Source of the DNA: Gammaproteobacteria bacterium
GTDB taxonomy: Bacteria > Pseudomonadota > Gammaproteobacteria > Ga0077536
NCBI GenBank assembly: GCA_009692365.1
Contig: SHZJ01000012.1
Span: forward strand, 1 to 64,000
DNA: 64,000 bases
Direction: 5' to 3'
The notes below the pieces were generated by a model. It ran no database searches. It had not been told where the DNA came from and saw nothing but the letters and a program-made list of their open reading frames with translations. Below, piece by piece: positions 33,365 through 42,712 of this stretch. Made by a program: the position numbers and the translations under genes. Each line of letters begins with the position of its first letter. Position 1 is the stretch's first letter.

Positions 33365-34348
33365 TCAGTCACCCGCGGGAGGATACAGGGCGGCGGCGGC
33401 ACGCAACTGGGCGGCCGCTGCGGCGCGCAGTTCGGCCGGGGCGATAACCTCGCAGTCGGGACCATGTTTCAAAATATCGCTCAGGAGTTCGCGGGCGTCA
33501 CTGTAAGGCACGCTCAACTCGTAGCGACCATCCTCCAGCCAGCGGTGGGTCTGCGCGGGATGCCACTGTTCGTCGGCTACCCACCGGGCGCGCACGGCCG
33601 TAAAGCGCAGCACGGCCCAGGCCGCGACCGGCCCCGAGAAAATGCCGTAGCCAGCGGCCAGCTGGGCATCCAGTTCCGCATCAGGGATGTTGTGCGCCGG
33701 CGTGCTCTGCGCATGGGCCGCACGAATGCGTTCCACGGCGAAGCTGCGCAGCGCCTCGCGGTCGTGGTCCCAGGCGTCCAGATACCAGTTGTCCCGGTAG
33801 TGCACCAAACGCTGCGGGGATACCAGCCGCTCGCTAGCGGTGCCAGCGCCACGTCCATCGTAGCCAAACCGCAGCTGCAAGCGCTGCGTCAAGGCCGTGC
33901 TCAAGGGGCCAAACACTGCCGCCGCCGGCGGCCGCCGCGACATGTCCAGAATCCGCACGCGGTTGATCAGTTGGCCGCGGCCGCCCTGCCGGGCCGCCAA
34001 CTGCTTTTCCAGCCGGGCGCGGATGGGCTCAATTTCCTGGTCCAGCAGCCCGGGTTGGAGGTTGCTCAATAATTTCTGACACGCCAATAGCGCCATCGTT
34101 TCTTCGGCGTTAAACCACAGGCCGGGCAATTCGTAGCGCCCCCCACCGGTCTGGGTTTGATAAAAATAGCCGTTACGGACGCGGTCGAACTCGATCGGGG
34201 CGCCTAGAAAATTACGCATGTCACGGATAGTGCGGGTTAGCGTGGCGCGCGAAATTTCCAACGCTGCCTCCAAGTGAGCGCGCGACCGCGGCACGCGTGC
34301 CCGCACCAATAGCTTGTGGAGGTTAAAAATACGGTCGAAGCGGTCCAT
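33365..34348 (-). CDS. WYL-domain transcriptional regulator (DeoR/YafY type)
   Basis: A 327-residue DNA-binding regulator. The N-terminal winged helix (MDRFDRIFNLHKLLV, then SRATLTRTIRDMRNFLGAPI) is followed by a central segment with WFNAEETMALLACQKLL, a WYL domain with RLVHYRDNWYLDAWDHDREA and FAVERI, and a C-terminal WCX extension. WYL proteins sense nucleic-acid or small ligands and repress or activate neighbours. It lies between two LLM genes, all on the reverse strand, and 1.3 kb upstream of the divergent carboxylase operon, so it may regulate one or both. The ligand is unknown. Confidence 0.93.
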   Translation of the reverse strand: MDRFDRIFNLHKLLVRARVPRSRAHLEAALEISRATLTRTIRDMRNFLGAPIEFDRVRNGYFYQTQTGGGRYELPGLWFNAEETMALLACQKLLSNLQPGLLDQEIEPIRARLEKQLAARQGGRGQLINRVRILDMSRRPPAAAVFGPLSTALTQRLQLRFGYDGRGAGTASERLVSPQRLVHYRDNWYLDAWDHDREALRSFAVERIRAAHAQSTPAHNIPDAELDAQLAAGYGIFSGPVAAWAVLRFTAVRARWVADEQWHPAQTHRWLEDGRYELSVPYSDARELLSDILKHGPDCEVIAPAELRAAAAAQLRAAAALYPPAGD

Positions 34349-34411
34349 GCTGCGTGCGCCCCTACTCTCAGTCTCCCCGCCCGGCCGCGCCGCGCGCGGC
34401 CGCCCTGCGTT

Positions 34412-35434
34412 CTAGCGGGCCTCGTGCAGAATTTCGCCAAAACGTTCGACCACTTCCAGAGACTCCGCGCGGCCCGGGTAGTAATGGCCTTCATTGACGG
34501 GATTGCGGGTGCGGATGCAAATCCAGTCGGGGTTGATGTGTTCCTTGATTTCGCCCAAACGGTCGAGCCATTTTTGGCGATTGCCCAAACACAGAAACAT
34601 GTTTTCGATGGTGTCCAGCATATTGGTGGGCGTGGCGTCCGGCGAGAGTCCTTTCTCGGCGTAGAAGCCCCATTCGCGGACCCAGCGGTGCCCGTGTTTT
34701 TCGCGCAGGTCGGCTTCATCGCCCAGCCAGCCTTCAAAGCCCATGGTGAACTGCCAATTTTTCTTACCCAGTTTGTCCGCCTTCTCGCGCATCGCCTCGA
34801 CCTGCGGTTTTAAGGTTTTAATCTCCGGCGGGAACCACAGGCACCAGCCGTCCCAGCGCAGCGCGCGCTCCAGCGCCTTGTCGGCAAAGGCGCCTATCCA
34901 CACCGGCGGGCGCGGCTGCTGGTAGGGCTTGGGGGTCATTTTCACGCCTTCATAATTGAAGAACTCGCCGTGGTAGTTCACGGTCTCTTGGGTCCAGCAG
35001 GCTTCGATGATGTCCATCACTTCTTCAAAGCGTTTGCCGCGTTTCGCGTAGGGCACGCCGAAACAGCGGAAATAATCCTGGTGGTAGCCAACGCCCGCGC
35101 CAAAGGTCAGCCGGCCACGCGATAGACAATCGATTTGCGCAAGCTGTTCGGCCAGATGCACCGGGTGGTGGAACGTCGGTTGAATGACGGTGCAGGCCAA
35201 TTCAACGCGCTGGGTGCGGGCGGCCAACGCGGTCAGTTGGGTGATGGTATTGGGCCACCAGGTTTCGGGGCGTTGATGGCGCTCGGGGACCCACAGGCCG
35301 TCAAAGCCCACCCGCTCCGCGATTTCCGCCTCGAGGAGGCAATGCTCCATCGCATCGGCGACTTGCGGGCCGGTGGGCGGGGTGGTTTGGTCGTACGGGC
35401 CGAAATGCGTATCGGGCATGTAGGCAATTTTCAC
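34412..35434 (-). CDS. LLM-class flavin-dependent oxidoreductase
   Basis: A 340-residue luciferase-like monooxygenase. It begins at GTG 35434 with AGGGAG six bases upstream, giving VKIAYMPDTHFGPYD; a longer upstream frame exists but lacks support. Further motifs: VGFDGLWVPERHQRPETWWP, the GRLTFGAGVGYHQDYF loop and PYQQPRPPVWIGAFADKALE. FMNH2-dependent oxygenation of a ketone or similar is plausible. It is divergent from the acetone-carboxylase-like operon, 233 bases away; the pair may act on the same substrate. First gene of the reverse LLM-WYL-LLM cluster. Confidence 0.93.
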   Translation of the reverse strand: MKIAYMPDTHFGPYDQTTPPTGPQVADAMEHCLLEAEIAERVGFDGLWVPERHQRPETWWPNTITQLTALAARTQRVELACTVIQPTFHHPVHLAEQLAQIDCLSRGRLTFGAGVGYHQDYFRCFGVPYAKRGKRFEEVMDIIEACWTQETVNYHGEFFNYEGVKMTPKPYQQPRPPVWIGAFADKALERALRWDGWCLWFPPEIKTLKPQVEAMREKADKLGKKNWQFTMGFEGWLGDEADLREKHGHRWVREWGFYAEKGLSPDATPTNMLDTIENMFLCLGNRQKWLDRLGEIKEHINPDWICIRTRNPVNEGHYYPGRAESLEVVERFGEILHEAR

Positions 35435-35667
35435 GCGGTGACTCCCTGAAGGTATTTTCTGTGGCCGCCAGATGTTAGCCATGGGCCGCCGGGCTAACAA
35501 GGCAACCCGCGCGGAGCGCCGCTAGAGGCTCTTTGCCCCGGCCCCCGCCGCGCGCCTCAGCTTGACGCTAGTTTCCCAGAAAACGTACCATTCATCTGTA
35601 ATTTTTCGATCTTCCCGCGTGCCGGAACACCTCCGGTCGCGCCCATCGCAGACTGGGAGCAACCCTC

Positions 35668-37905
35668 ATGGCGGTCGTCAACGAACGTAAACACATCCTC
35701 CCGGCAACCGCGCCCAGCGCCGCCCTGACCTTGCGCGAACAGGTCGCCAAACGCGACCGACTCACCCAAGAAACCGGGCACTACTACGGCATCACTGAAT
35801 TGTCGCTACGCGATGCCGACCCCATTAAATACGAACGCTTCTACAACAAACTGCACGCCGCGGTATTGGCGGCGCGCGAGTCGGCGCGCTTTGTGGCGGC
35901 CAGTCCAGGCTCGCGCGAAATGGGCGAATGCCTGTGGGGCGTCACCACGCCCGAGGGCGATACCCTGGCCGTGTCCATGGGCTTTCTGTCCCACACCGCC
36001 ATCTTCCCGGTCGCTATCCGCTACATGGCGGACAACGATTACGACGTCAACGATGGCATCGAAGACGGCGATGTCTATGCGGTGTCCGACGGCAAAACGG
36101 GCGGTGTGCCGCACCCCGGCGATTTTTATTCCTTCACCGCCATCGTGGAGAACGGCGAAGTGCTCGGCTGGGCGGTGGGCATCAACCACCTCATGGAAAA
36201 CGGCGCGCCGGTCGCTGGCTCCTGGGCAACTTTTTCCGTCGACACCTTCATGGACGGACTGGTGTGTCCGCCGATGCGCACGGGCCGCAAGCTCAAACAA
36301 GAATCCTGGTGGAAGGCCATTTGGGAGCGCCGCACGCGCGCCTCCACCATGAACATTCTGGACGACAAAATGCGGCTGGCCGGTTGCGCCATGATCAACA
36401 GCGCAGCCCACGTCCTGCTGGCGGAATTTGGCACGGATTATTACAAGCGCGCCGTGCGGGAGGTCATCGAAGAAAGTCGCCGCATGATCCTCGATAATAT
36501 GCGCGCGCTCATGGTGCCCGGCACCTACAACGGCTGCGCTTTTCGGCTGGTGAAGTACGAAGGCTTGCAGCACGTGTGGTCGCATGCCGACAAAAACACC
36601 CTCATCCACGTGCGCGCCAGCGTCGAGCCCAACGAGAACGGCCTCTTACTGGACACCGAGGGCAGCTCGCGGTGGGGCTATCACTCCTATAACGCCACCC
36701 CGGGTGGCGCCGACGCGGCGGTGTTCTTGGGCATGATCAACACCTTTGCCCACAATACCAAAGTGACCGCCGGCATCGAACTGGCCGTGCAGCGCCACTA
36801 TGCTTACGGCAGCATTTACAACCCTGACTACGAGTTCACCAGCAACGCCAATCTTTGGGCGCAAACGGTGGCCTTGAACAGCATCGGTTTTAACGCTATT
36901 TCGCGCGCTGCTTTTTCGCGGGGATACCTGGAAGAAGCCTTCACCATCGACGGCAACTGGGGCGCTTTTCAGGGTGCTGGTACCACCAGCGATGGCACCA
37001 GCTACGGCTTTACCAACTTCGAGTGGCTGGGCGGCACGGGCCGCGGCGCGTGGTGCTACAAGGACGGCGAGCCGCTGGTGTGGGCGGCGTGGTCGCAAGT
37101 CGCCACCATCGGTGACGCCGAAGAATTCGAGTCCTGCGTGCCGCCGCTGTTCTATTTGGGGCGCAAACTGCTGCCCGGCTACTTTGGCTACGGCAAATAT
37201 CGGGGCGGCCCGGGCAATTCTTCCGTCCACTGGTGCGTGGACCCCGGCAAGCATGTGGCGTTAACCCGCCCCAACGGTGGGCTGTCGTGCACGACGTCGG
37301 TGGGTCTGGGCATGAGCGGCGCCTATCCGGGTCCGGGCTCTTTCATGATTTCGGCGCGCGGCACCAATCTGCCCGAGCTCATCGCCAAGGGCGAAACCCC
37401 GCGCGACGCCCGCGAGCTGCTGGAGCAGGTCGACAGCGGCCGCCTGCGGGTCGATAACCTCGAAATCTGGAAGAGCGACTGTCCAGAACTGGCGCTGCTC
37501 GACAACGATTTGTTTGTGGATGCAGCCGGCTCTTCGGGGGGCTGGGGCGACCCGCTAGACCGCGATCCGGCGTTGGTGGTGCAAGACCTCAACGACGGGA
37601 TGGCGCCTGACTACGCCTTTGTCAGCAATATGCACGGGGTGGTGGCGCAGTGCGATGCGCGCGGCGAATGGCAAGTCGATGCCGCTGCGACGGCGGCCAA
37701 GCGGGTCACCCTGCGCGCCCTGCGTCTGAGCGAATCGCAGAGCGCGGCCGACTGGTGGCGCGGCGAACGCGCCGGCGTGCTGGCCAAAGATTTTTTGCCG
37801 CAGGTCCACGAAATGTATTGCCAGAGCCTGAGCTTCGCGAAGTTCGATGCGGAATTCCGGCGTTTCTGGCAAGTGCCCGCCGACTTCAGCTTCAATAAGG
37901 ATTAA
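35668..37905 (+). CDS. Acetone-carboxylase-type alpha subunit (hydantoinase B family)
   Basis: A 745-residue protein of the hydantoinase-B/acetone-carboxylase-alpha family. GGVPHPGD and GINHLMENG provide His149, Asp152 and His174; this spacing matches the Mn-binding His-His-Asp set that I recall from the Xanthobacter acetone carboxylase alpha subunit. Other marks: YNATPGGADAAVFLGMIN, DGTSYGFTNFEWLGGTGRGA and SSGGWGDP. In known enzymes the alpha and beta subunits phosphorylate ketone and bicarbonate with ATP and the alpha Mn site joins them to a beta-ketoacid. GGGAGCAACC precedes the ATG. First gene of a forward operon; true substrate may be a ketone other than acetone. Confidence 0.93.
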   Translation: MAVVNERKHILPATAPSAALTLREQVAKRDRLTQETGHYYGITELSLRDADPIKYERFYNKLHAAVLAARESARFVAASPGSREMGECLWGVTTPEGDTLAVSMGFLSHTAIFPVAIRYMADNDYDVNDGIEDGDVYAVSDGKTGGVPHPGDFYSFTAIVENGEVLGWAVGINHLMENGAPVAGSWATFSVDTFMDGLVCPPMRTGRKLKQESWWKAIWERRTRASTMNILDDKMRLAGCAMINSAAHVLLAEFGTDYYKRAVREVIEESRRMILDNMRALMVPGTYNGCAFRLVKYEGLQHVWSHADKNTLIHVRASVEPNENGLLLDTEGSSRWGYHSYNATPGGADAAVFLGMINTFAHNTKVTAGIELAVQRHYAYGSIYNPDYEFTSNANLWAQTVALNSIGFNAISRAAFSRGYLEEAFTIDGNWGAFQGAGTTSDGTSYGFTNFEWLGGTGRGAWCYKDGEPLVWAAWSQVATIGDAEEFESCVPPLFYLGRKLLPGYFGYGKYRGGPGNSSVHWCVDPGKHVALTRPNGGLSCTTSVGLGMSGAYPGPGSFMISARGTNLPELIAKGETPRDARELLEQVDSGRLRVDNLEIWKSDCPELALLDNDLFVDAAGSSGGWGDPLDRDPALVVQDLNDGMAPDYAFVSNMHGVVAQCDARGEWQVDAAATAAKRVTLRALRLSESQSAADWWRGERAGVLAKDFLPQVHEMYCQSLSFAKFDAEFRRFWQVPADFSFNKD

Positions 37906-37908
37906 GCC

Positions 37909-38487
37909 ATGTTGAGCGATACCAGCATCAGCAAAGACCTCATCGGCCAGTTGATCGACGGCAAAATCGACGACGACAACGCGACCCGGCTGCTGCGCCT
38001 CCCGCGCAAAGACCAGGACCGCTTCGTCGCCTACATCGAGGTGCTCCAGTCGCGCGCGCGCTGGCCAGACCAAATTCTCCTGCGCCTGTGCGACAAACTC
38101 TACGTGGTGCGCAACGCGCAGAACCAACGGGTGGTGAAATGCGAATGCGGCCACGAGTTCGGTGATTATCGGCAGAACTGGAAACTAGGCTGCAAAATTC
38201 GGGTGCGCCGCACCGCGGCCACCATCCGCGAAGTCTACGACCCGGCACCGGCTTGTCCGGAGCCGGGCTGGCAGGAAATCCGGGAATTCTTTTGCCCCCA
38301 ATGTGCTACCCAGCACGCGGTAGAAGTAGTGGCCCCGGGCTACCCCGCGGTGTTCGAGATGTTGCCGGACCTCGATAAATTCTATCGCGACTACCTCGGC
38401 CTACCGTTGCCCGACGAAGCGCCCGATTGGTACACCGACCGGACCGAGCAGGTCACCCAGCGCTGGGCGGCCAGCGCGGCTGGCTAG
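37909..38487 (+). CDS. Acetone-carboxylase-type gamma subunit
   Basis: A 192-residue protein following the alpha gene by three bases, with its start probably coupled (TAAGCCATG). Two metal-type motifs are seen: CECGHEFGDYRQNWK (about residues 75-90) and FFCPQCATQHAVEV, consistent with the zinc-binding gamma subunit of acetone carboxylase. The downstream part, PDLDKFYRDYLGLPLPD, is also conserved in that family. Gamma is structural and required for the alpha2-beta2-gamma2 complex. Its size (about 22 kDa) fits. Together with the alpha and beta genes it defines a full three-subunit enzyme. Confidence 0.9.
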   Translation: MLSDTSISKDLIGQLIDGKIDDDNATRLLRLPRKDQDRFVAYIEVLQSRARWPDQILLRLCDKLYVVRNAQNQRVVKCECGHEFGDYRQNWKLGCKIRVRRTAATIREVYDPAPACPEPGWQEIREFFCPQCATQHAVEVVAPGYPAVFEMLPDLDKFYRDYLGLPLPDEAPDWYTDRTEQVTQRWAASAAG

Positions 38488-38558
38488 ACCAACGGCTCAT
38501 CTGCGCCGCGCCAACAGGCGCGTTCGCGTCTACCTTCATTACTCGCAGGGAACTCCCG

Positions 38559-40727
38559 ATGTCCAACTCTACGATGCTGGCGAGTGACGAGCGCCAATTT
38601 ATCCTGGCCTTCGATGCCGGTGGCACCATGACCGACGCCATCCTCGTGAAGCCTGACGGCAGCTTCACGGTGGGTAAATCCATCAGCCGGCGCGAAGATG
38701 AACCGCGCAGCTACCGCGAATCAGTCACCGATGCCGCCAATAATCTGGGGTTGACGGCCGCCGAAGTGCACGCGCGCTGCGGCGCGAACATCTACTGCGG
38801 CACCGGCATGCTCAACACCGTGCTGACCGGCAACGGCCGCAAAGTCGGCCTCTTAGTCACCCGTGGCTTTGAAGATATCACCGTGATGGAAGGCGGCCTG
38901 ACTTATCTGGGGCAAAGCCAGAACGAGGCGCTGCATCAGCAACTCCACAAACACACCCGGTCGCTGGTCCATCCCAAAAATGTCCACGGCATCAGCGAGC
39001 GCCTGAGCGGCGGCTGTTATCAGGGCAATATCCACCTGCCCCCCGGCCACGAACTCATCGCGCTCAACGAGCGTCAAGTGGTGGAAGCCACCGGCAAACT
39101 GCTGGATGCAGGCGTGGAAGTCATTGGCATTCTGTTTCTGTACTCCTTTGTGGATCCTCGCCACGAGCACCAGGCCAAAGCCATTGCGCAGCGGGTGCTG
39201 CGCGAACGCGGCATGGACCTGCCGGTCGTGTGCTCGGCCGACGTGGCGCCGGTGTCCAAGGAAAACAACCGCATGAAAAGCCTGCTGTTCCAGTGCTTCG
39301 CCGCTGAACTGGTGCGGGACTCGCTGCTGTCGGTGGAAACTCAGGCCAAGGCTTACGGCTATCAAGGCCGGCTGCTGACCCTGCTGTCCTACGGCGGGGC
39401 CGTCAACATGGAATACGAGCGACTCTACGAAACCATGATCTCCGGTCCCATCGGGGGCTTGATCGGCGCGCAGTTCATCGGCGAGAAGTTAGGGATCCCC
39501 AACATCGTGACCGCCGACATGGGCGGCACGAGCTTTGATGTGGGGCTGATCGTCGAAGGCCGCCTCGGCATGAGCAAAAGTGCGGATATCGCGGGCCACC
39601 GCCTCGCCCTGCAGATGGTAGAACTCGATTCCGTGGGCAGCGGCGCGGGGTCGGTGGTGTGGGTGGACGAATACAAACGGCTGCACGTCGGCCCGGACAG
39701 CGCCGGTGCCAAAGTGGGGGTGTGTCTGAATTTCGACCGCCTGACCGTGACCGACATCAACGTCGTGATGGGCTACGTGGACCCCGATTATTTCTTGGGT
39801 GGCCAGGTCAAACTAGACCGCGAAGCCGCGCTGCGGGCGCTGGACATCGCGGTGGCCCAACCCTTGGGCCTGTCCGTCTACGAGGCCGGCGCGGGGGTGC
39901 TCGACATCGTCAACAGCCAGATGGGCGACCTCTTGCGAACCATGATCGCCTCCAAAGGCTACGACACCCACGATTTCACCCTGCTCTACTACGGCGGGGC
40001 CGGCCCGGTGCATATGTATGGCTACGCCGAGGGCATCGAGTTCGCGGACGTCATCACCATGCCCTGGGCGGCGGGTTTCTCGGCCTTCGGGGCGGCCTGT
40101 TCGGAGTATATGCATCGTTATAGCCGCGGTTTGCGGGTGCTGATCCCCAATGCGCTCAGCGCGGCCGATCGTGGCGCGGTGGCCGGCCAAATTCGCACCG
40201 TGTGGGCCGATTTAAAAGCCGACGCCAAACTTGAAATGGCACGCGAAGGCGTGGATCCCCAACGGGTGACCTTCCGTTACGGGATCGCTGCGCGCTACAT
40301 CGGGCAGCTAGAAAGTTTCGATACCGCGCTCGACAGCGGCGAGATGGCAGGCCCGGCGGACATCCAACGCCTGATCGACGCCTTTGAAGCGATGTACACC
40401 AAGGTTTATCCCGACGGCGCGCGCTTTCCCGACGCCGGTTACTCAATTTCCGCCGTGCATTTGGAGGCCATTGCGCCCAAGCCGCAGCCAGTGCTGGCGG
40501 AATATCCGCTGTCTCCGGCCGAACCCGACGCGCAGGCCTATGTGGGCAGCCGCGAGGTCTACCACGCCGGAGGCTGGACCCCGTTCAAGGTGTATGAAAT
40601 GGCCGCACTGAAAGCCGGCAACGTGGTGCCAGGCCCGGCCATCATCCGCGACCCCATGACCACGGTGGTCATCCCGCCGCAGCGCACGATGCGTTTCGAC
40701 AAATATCGGATCCTCCACTACCAATGA
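38559..40727 (+). CDS. Acetone-carboxylase-type beta subunit (hydantoinase A family)
   Basis: A 722-residue hydantoinaseA/oxoprolinase-family protein. The ATG at 38559 with AGGGA upstream is chosen over a longer open frame. The ASKHA ATPase motifs are clear: FDAGGTMTDAILV (phosphate-1) and TADMGGTSFDVGLIV (phosphate-2), plus LLYYGGAGPVHMYG and the C-terminal GPAIIRDPMTTVVIPP. This subunit would bind ATP and phosphorylate the substrates, giving AMP. In Xanthobacter the order is beta-alpha-gamma; here beta is last. Its stop overlaps the start of the next gene by four bases. Confidence 0.93.
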   Translation: MSNSTMLASDERQFILAFDAGGTMTDAILVKPDGSFTVGKSISRREDEPRSYRESVTDAANNLGLTAAEVHARCGANIYCGTGMLNTVLTGNGRKVGLLVTRGFEDITVMEGGLTYLGQSQNEALHQQLHKHTRSLVHPKNVHGISERLSGGCYQGNIHLPPGHELIALNERQVVEATGKLLDAGVEVIGILFLYSFVDPRHEHQAKAIAQRVLRERGMDLPVVCSADVAPVSKENNRMKSLLFQCFAAELVRDSLLSVETQAKAYGYQGRLLTLLSYGGAVNMEYERLYETMISGPIGGLIGAQFIGEKLGIPNIVTADMGGTSFDVGLIVEGRLGMSKSADIAGHRLALQMVELDSVGSGAGSVVWVDEYKRLHVGPDSAGAKVGVCLNFDRLTVTDINVVMGYVDPDYFLGGQVKLDREAALRALDIAVAQPLGLSVYEAGAGVLDIVNSQMGDLLRTMIASKGYDTHDFTLLYYGGAGPVHMYGYAEGIEFADVITMPWAAGFSAFGAACSEYMHRYSRGLRVLIPNALSAADRGAVAGQIRTVWADLKADAKLEMAREGVDPQRVTFRYGIAARYIGQLESFDTALDSGEMAGPADIQRLIDAFEAMYTKVYPDGARFPDAGYSISAVHLEAIAPKPQPVLAEYPLSPAEPDAQAYVGSREVYHAGGWTPFKVYEMAALKAGNVVPGPAIIRDPMTTVVIPPQRTMRFDKYRILHYQ

Positions 40728-41584
40728 AACTCGCGAGCTTTCACCACGCCGGCCTCGCCGGCATTGGGCGCATCGAGGGCGATCGCCTCATCGATCTGAC
40801 CGCCAGCGGGCTGCCCACCACCCTGCTGGGCTTGTTGGAGGCCGGCCCGGAGGCACTCCAGAAGGCGCGTCTGGCCAGCGGCACGGCGCGCCCGCTGAGT
40901 GCGGTGACCCTGCTGCCACCCGTCCTGCGGCCGCCCAAAATTCTCGCCATCGGGCTTAATTACGCCGACCACATCGCCGAGACTAAACTCGCCACACCCA
41001 GCTTTCCGATGTTTTTCAACAAGCAGTCCACCGCCGCCAACGGACCCTATGCGCCGATCCACCTGCCGCGGGTGTCCGACCAACTGGACTACGAAGGCGA
41101 ACTGGGTTTCATCATTGGGCGGCGCTGCCGGCATGTGCCGCGCGCCCGTGCGCACGAGGTCGTGGCCGGCTATGTGGTGTGTAACGATGTCAGTGTGCGC
41201 GATTGGCAGTTCTTCGCCCAGACCTTCACGCTGGGAAAATCTTTCGACACGCACGCGCCGTTCGGTCCCTACCTCGTGACCCCGGACGAAGTGGGCGATC
41301 CCCACGCGCTGGGCCTCAAAACCTGGGTCAACGGCGAGCTACGGCAAGACTCCAACACCCGCCATTTAGTGTTCGACTGCTGGCAACAAATTGAGACCCT
41401 CACCAAGGCATTCACGCTGGAACCCGGCGATTTAATCCTCACCGGCACCCCCAGCGGAGTTGGCATTGGCCAGCAACCGCCCCGCTACCTAAAGGTCGGC
41501 GACCGGGTAAAAATCGAAATTGAAAAGTTGGGCTGGATCGAAAACGAGGTCGTCGCCGAACCCGCTCACACCACCCTTATTTAA
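40724..41584 (+). CDS. Fumarylacetoacetate hydrolase (FAH) family protein
   Basis: A 286-residue protein of the FAH superfamily, translationally coupled to the carboxylase beta subunit (ATGA). The metal site is seen as YEGELGFIIG (acidic pair) and a downstream VCNDVSVRDWQF; ILAIGLNYADHIAE and LTGTPSGVGIGQ are family signatures. Members hydrolyse acylpyruvates or beta-diketones, or decarboxylate 2-oxo acids. Being coupled to a carboxylase that should make a beta-ketoacid, it may cleave or decarboxylate a downstream beta-dicarbonyl. That role is inference. Confidence 0.93.
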   Translation: MKLASFHHAGLAGIGRIEGDRLIDLTASGLPTTLLGLLEAGPEALQKARLASGTARPLSAVTLLPPVLRPPKILAIGLNYADHIAETKLATPSFPMFFNKQSTAANGPYAPIHLPRVSDQLDYEGELGFIIGRRCRHVPRARAHEVVAGYVVCNDVSVRDWQFFAQTFTLGKSFDTHAPFGPYLVTPDEVGDPHALGLKTWVNGELRQDSNTRHLVFDCWQQIETLTKAFTLEPGDLILTGTPSGVGIGQQPPRYLKVGDRVKIEIEKLGWIENEVVAEPAHTTLI

Positions 41585-41625
41585 GCCCGGGCGCGAGCCC
41601 AACCCGCCCAAGGAAGACGCCCCTC

Positions 41626-42603
41626 ATGCAGGCTTGGCAATTTGACCACTACGGCCATTATTCCGACGCCCTGCACTGGGTGGAACGCGCAGCCCCCATC
41701 CCCGGCGAGGGTCAGGCGCTGGTGCGCACTCGCGCGATGTCGCTCAACTTCCCCGACCTCCTCATCATCCAGGGCCGCTACCAGCACAAAGCCCCGCTGC
41801 CGGCGGTGCCGGGCGTAGAGGGCGTGGGAGTAGTGGAAGCGGTGGGCCCGGGGAGTAAATTCAAGGTGGGCGACCGTGCGGTCGGCTTCAGCCACGCCGG
41901 CGGCACGCTCGCCGATTCATTTTTAGTCAACAATCGCTCCGCTTGGACCGTCCCCAACCACGTCAGCGACGAGCAGGCCGCCGCGCTGTCGGTGACCTAC
42001 GGCACATCCTATTTCGGCTTGGTCCATCGCGCGCATCTCCAAGCTGGGGAGACGCTGCTGGTCTTGGGGGCCGCGGGGGGCGTTGGACTGGCGGCCATTC
42101 AACTGGGCAAAGCGATGGGTGCCATCGTGATCGCCTGTGCGGGCGACGCCACCAAGCTTGCCGTGTGTCGCAGCCATGGCGCTGACCATGTGATCAACTA
42201 CCGTGAGGAAGACCTCGTGGAGCGGGTGAAAGCCGTCACGGGCGGGCTGGGCGCGGATGTGATCTACGACCCGGTAGGCGGAGATATCTTTGACCAGGTA
42301 AAGCGCTGCGTGGCGTGGGACGGCCGCATCGTTATCATCGGTTTCGCCAGCGGGCGGATACCCGCCATCGAATGCAATCGCATTCTGCTCAAAAACATGG
42401 CCGTTATCGGGCTGGCCTGGGGTCAATACCTAGACCGCGGGTCGCGGCTCCCCGAGCAGGCGCAGTTCCTGCTGTACGACATGCTGGCCCGCCGTCAGAT
42501 AGACCCCGTGATTTACCGCGTGCTGCCCTTCAGCGAAATCAAAGAAGGGCTGCGCTTGATTGAAAGCCGCGAGGTGTATGGCAAGGTTGTCATCACCCGC
42601 TAG
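41626..42603 (+). CDS. Quinone oxidoreductase-like MDR-family NADPH reductase
   Basis: A 325-residue medium-chain dehydrogenase/reductase of the zinc-free quinone-oxidoreductase branch. VPGVEGVGVVEAVGPG (about 63-78), then LGAAGGVGLAAIQLGKAMGA forms the NADPH-binding fold; GADHVINYREEDLVERV follows. Structural and catalytic zinc Cys clusters are absent. It probably reduces an enone, quinone or acyl-CoA-like double bond. It follows the FAH gene by 41 bases and likely belongs to the same operon. Substrate unknown. Confidence 0.93.
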   Translation: MQAWQFDHYGHYSDALHWVERAAPIPGEGQALVRTRAMSLNFPDLLIIQGRYQHKAPLPAVPGVEGVGVVEAVGPGSKFKVGDRAVGFSHAGGTLADSFLVNNRSAWTVPNHVSDEQAAALSVTYGTSYFGLVHRAHLQAGETLLVLGAAGGVGLAAIQLGKAMGAIVIACAGDATKLAVCRSHGADHVINYREEDLVERVKAVTGGLGADVIYDPVGGDIFDQVKRCVAWDGRIVIIGFASGRIPAIECNRILLKNMAVIGLAWGQYLDRGSRLPEQAQFLLYDMLARRQIDPVIYRVLPFSEIKEGLRLIESREVYGKVVITR

Positions 42604-42712
42604 CGGACGCCGCAACGCGCGGCAGTAACGCCCGGTGGGCGCTGCTGCCACCCCAAAACCACTGGCGTTGGGTGCCCCCTTAGCCCCCAGCGCATTAACC
42701 GGAGCACCCCGC

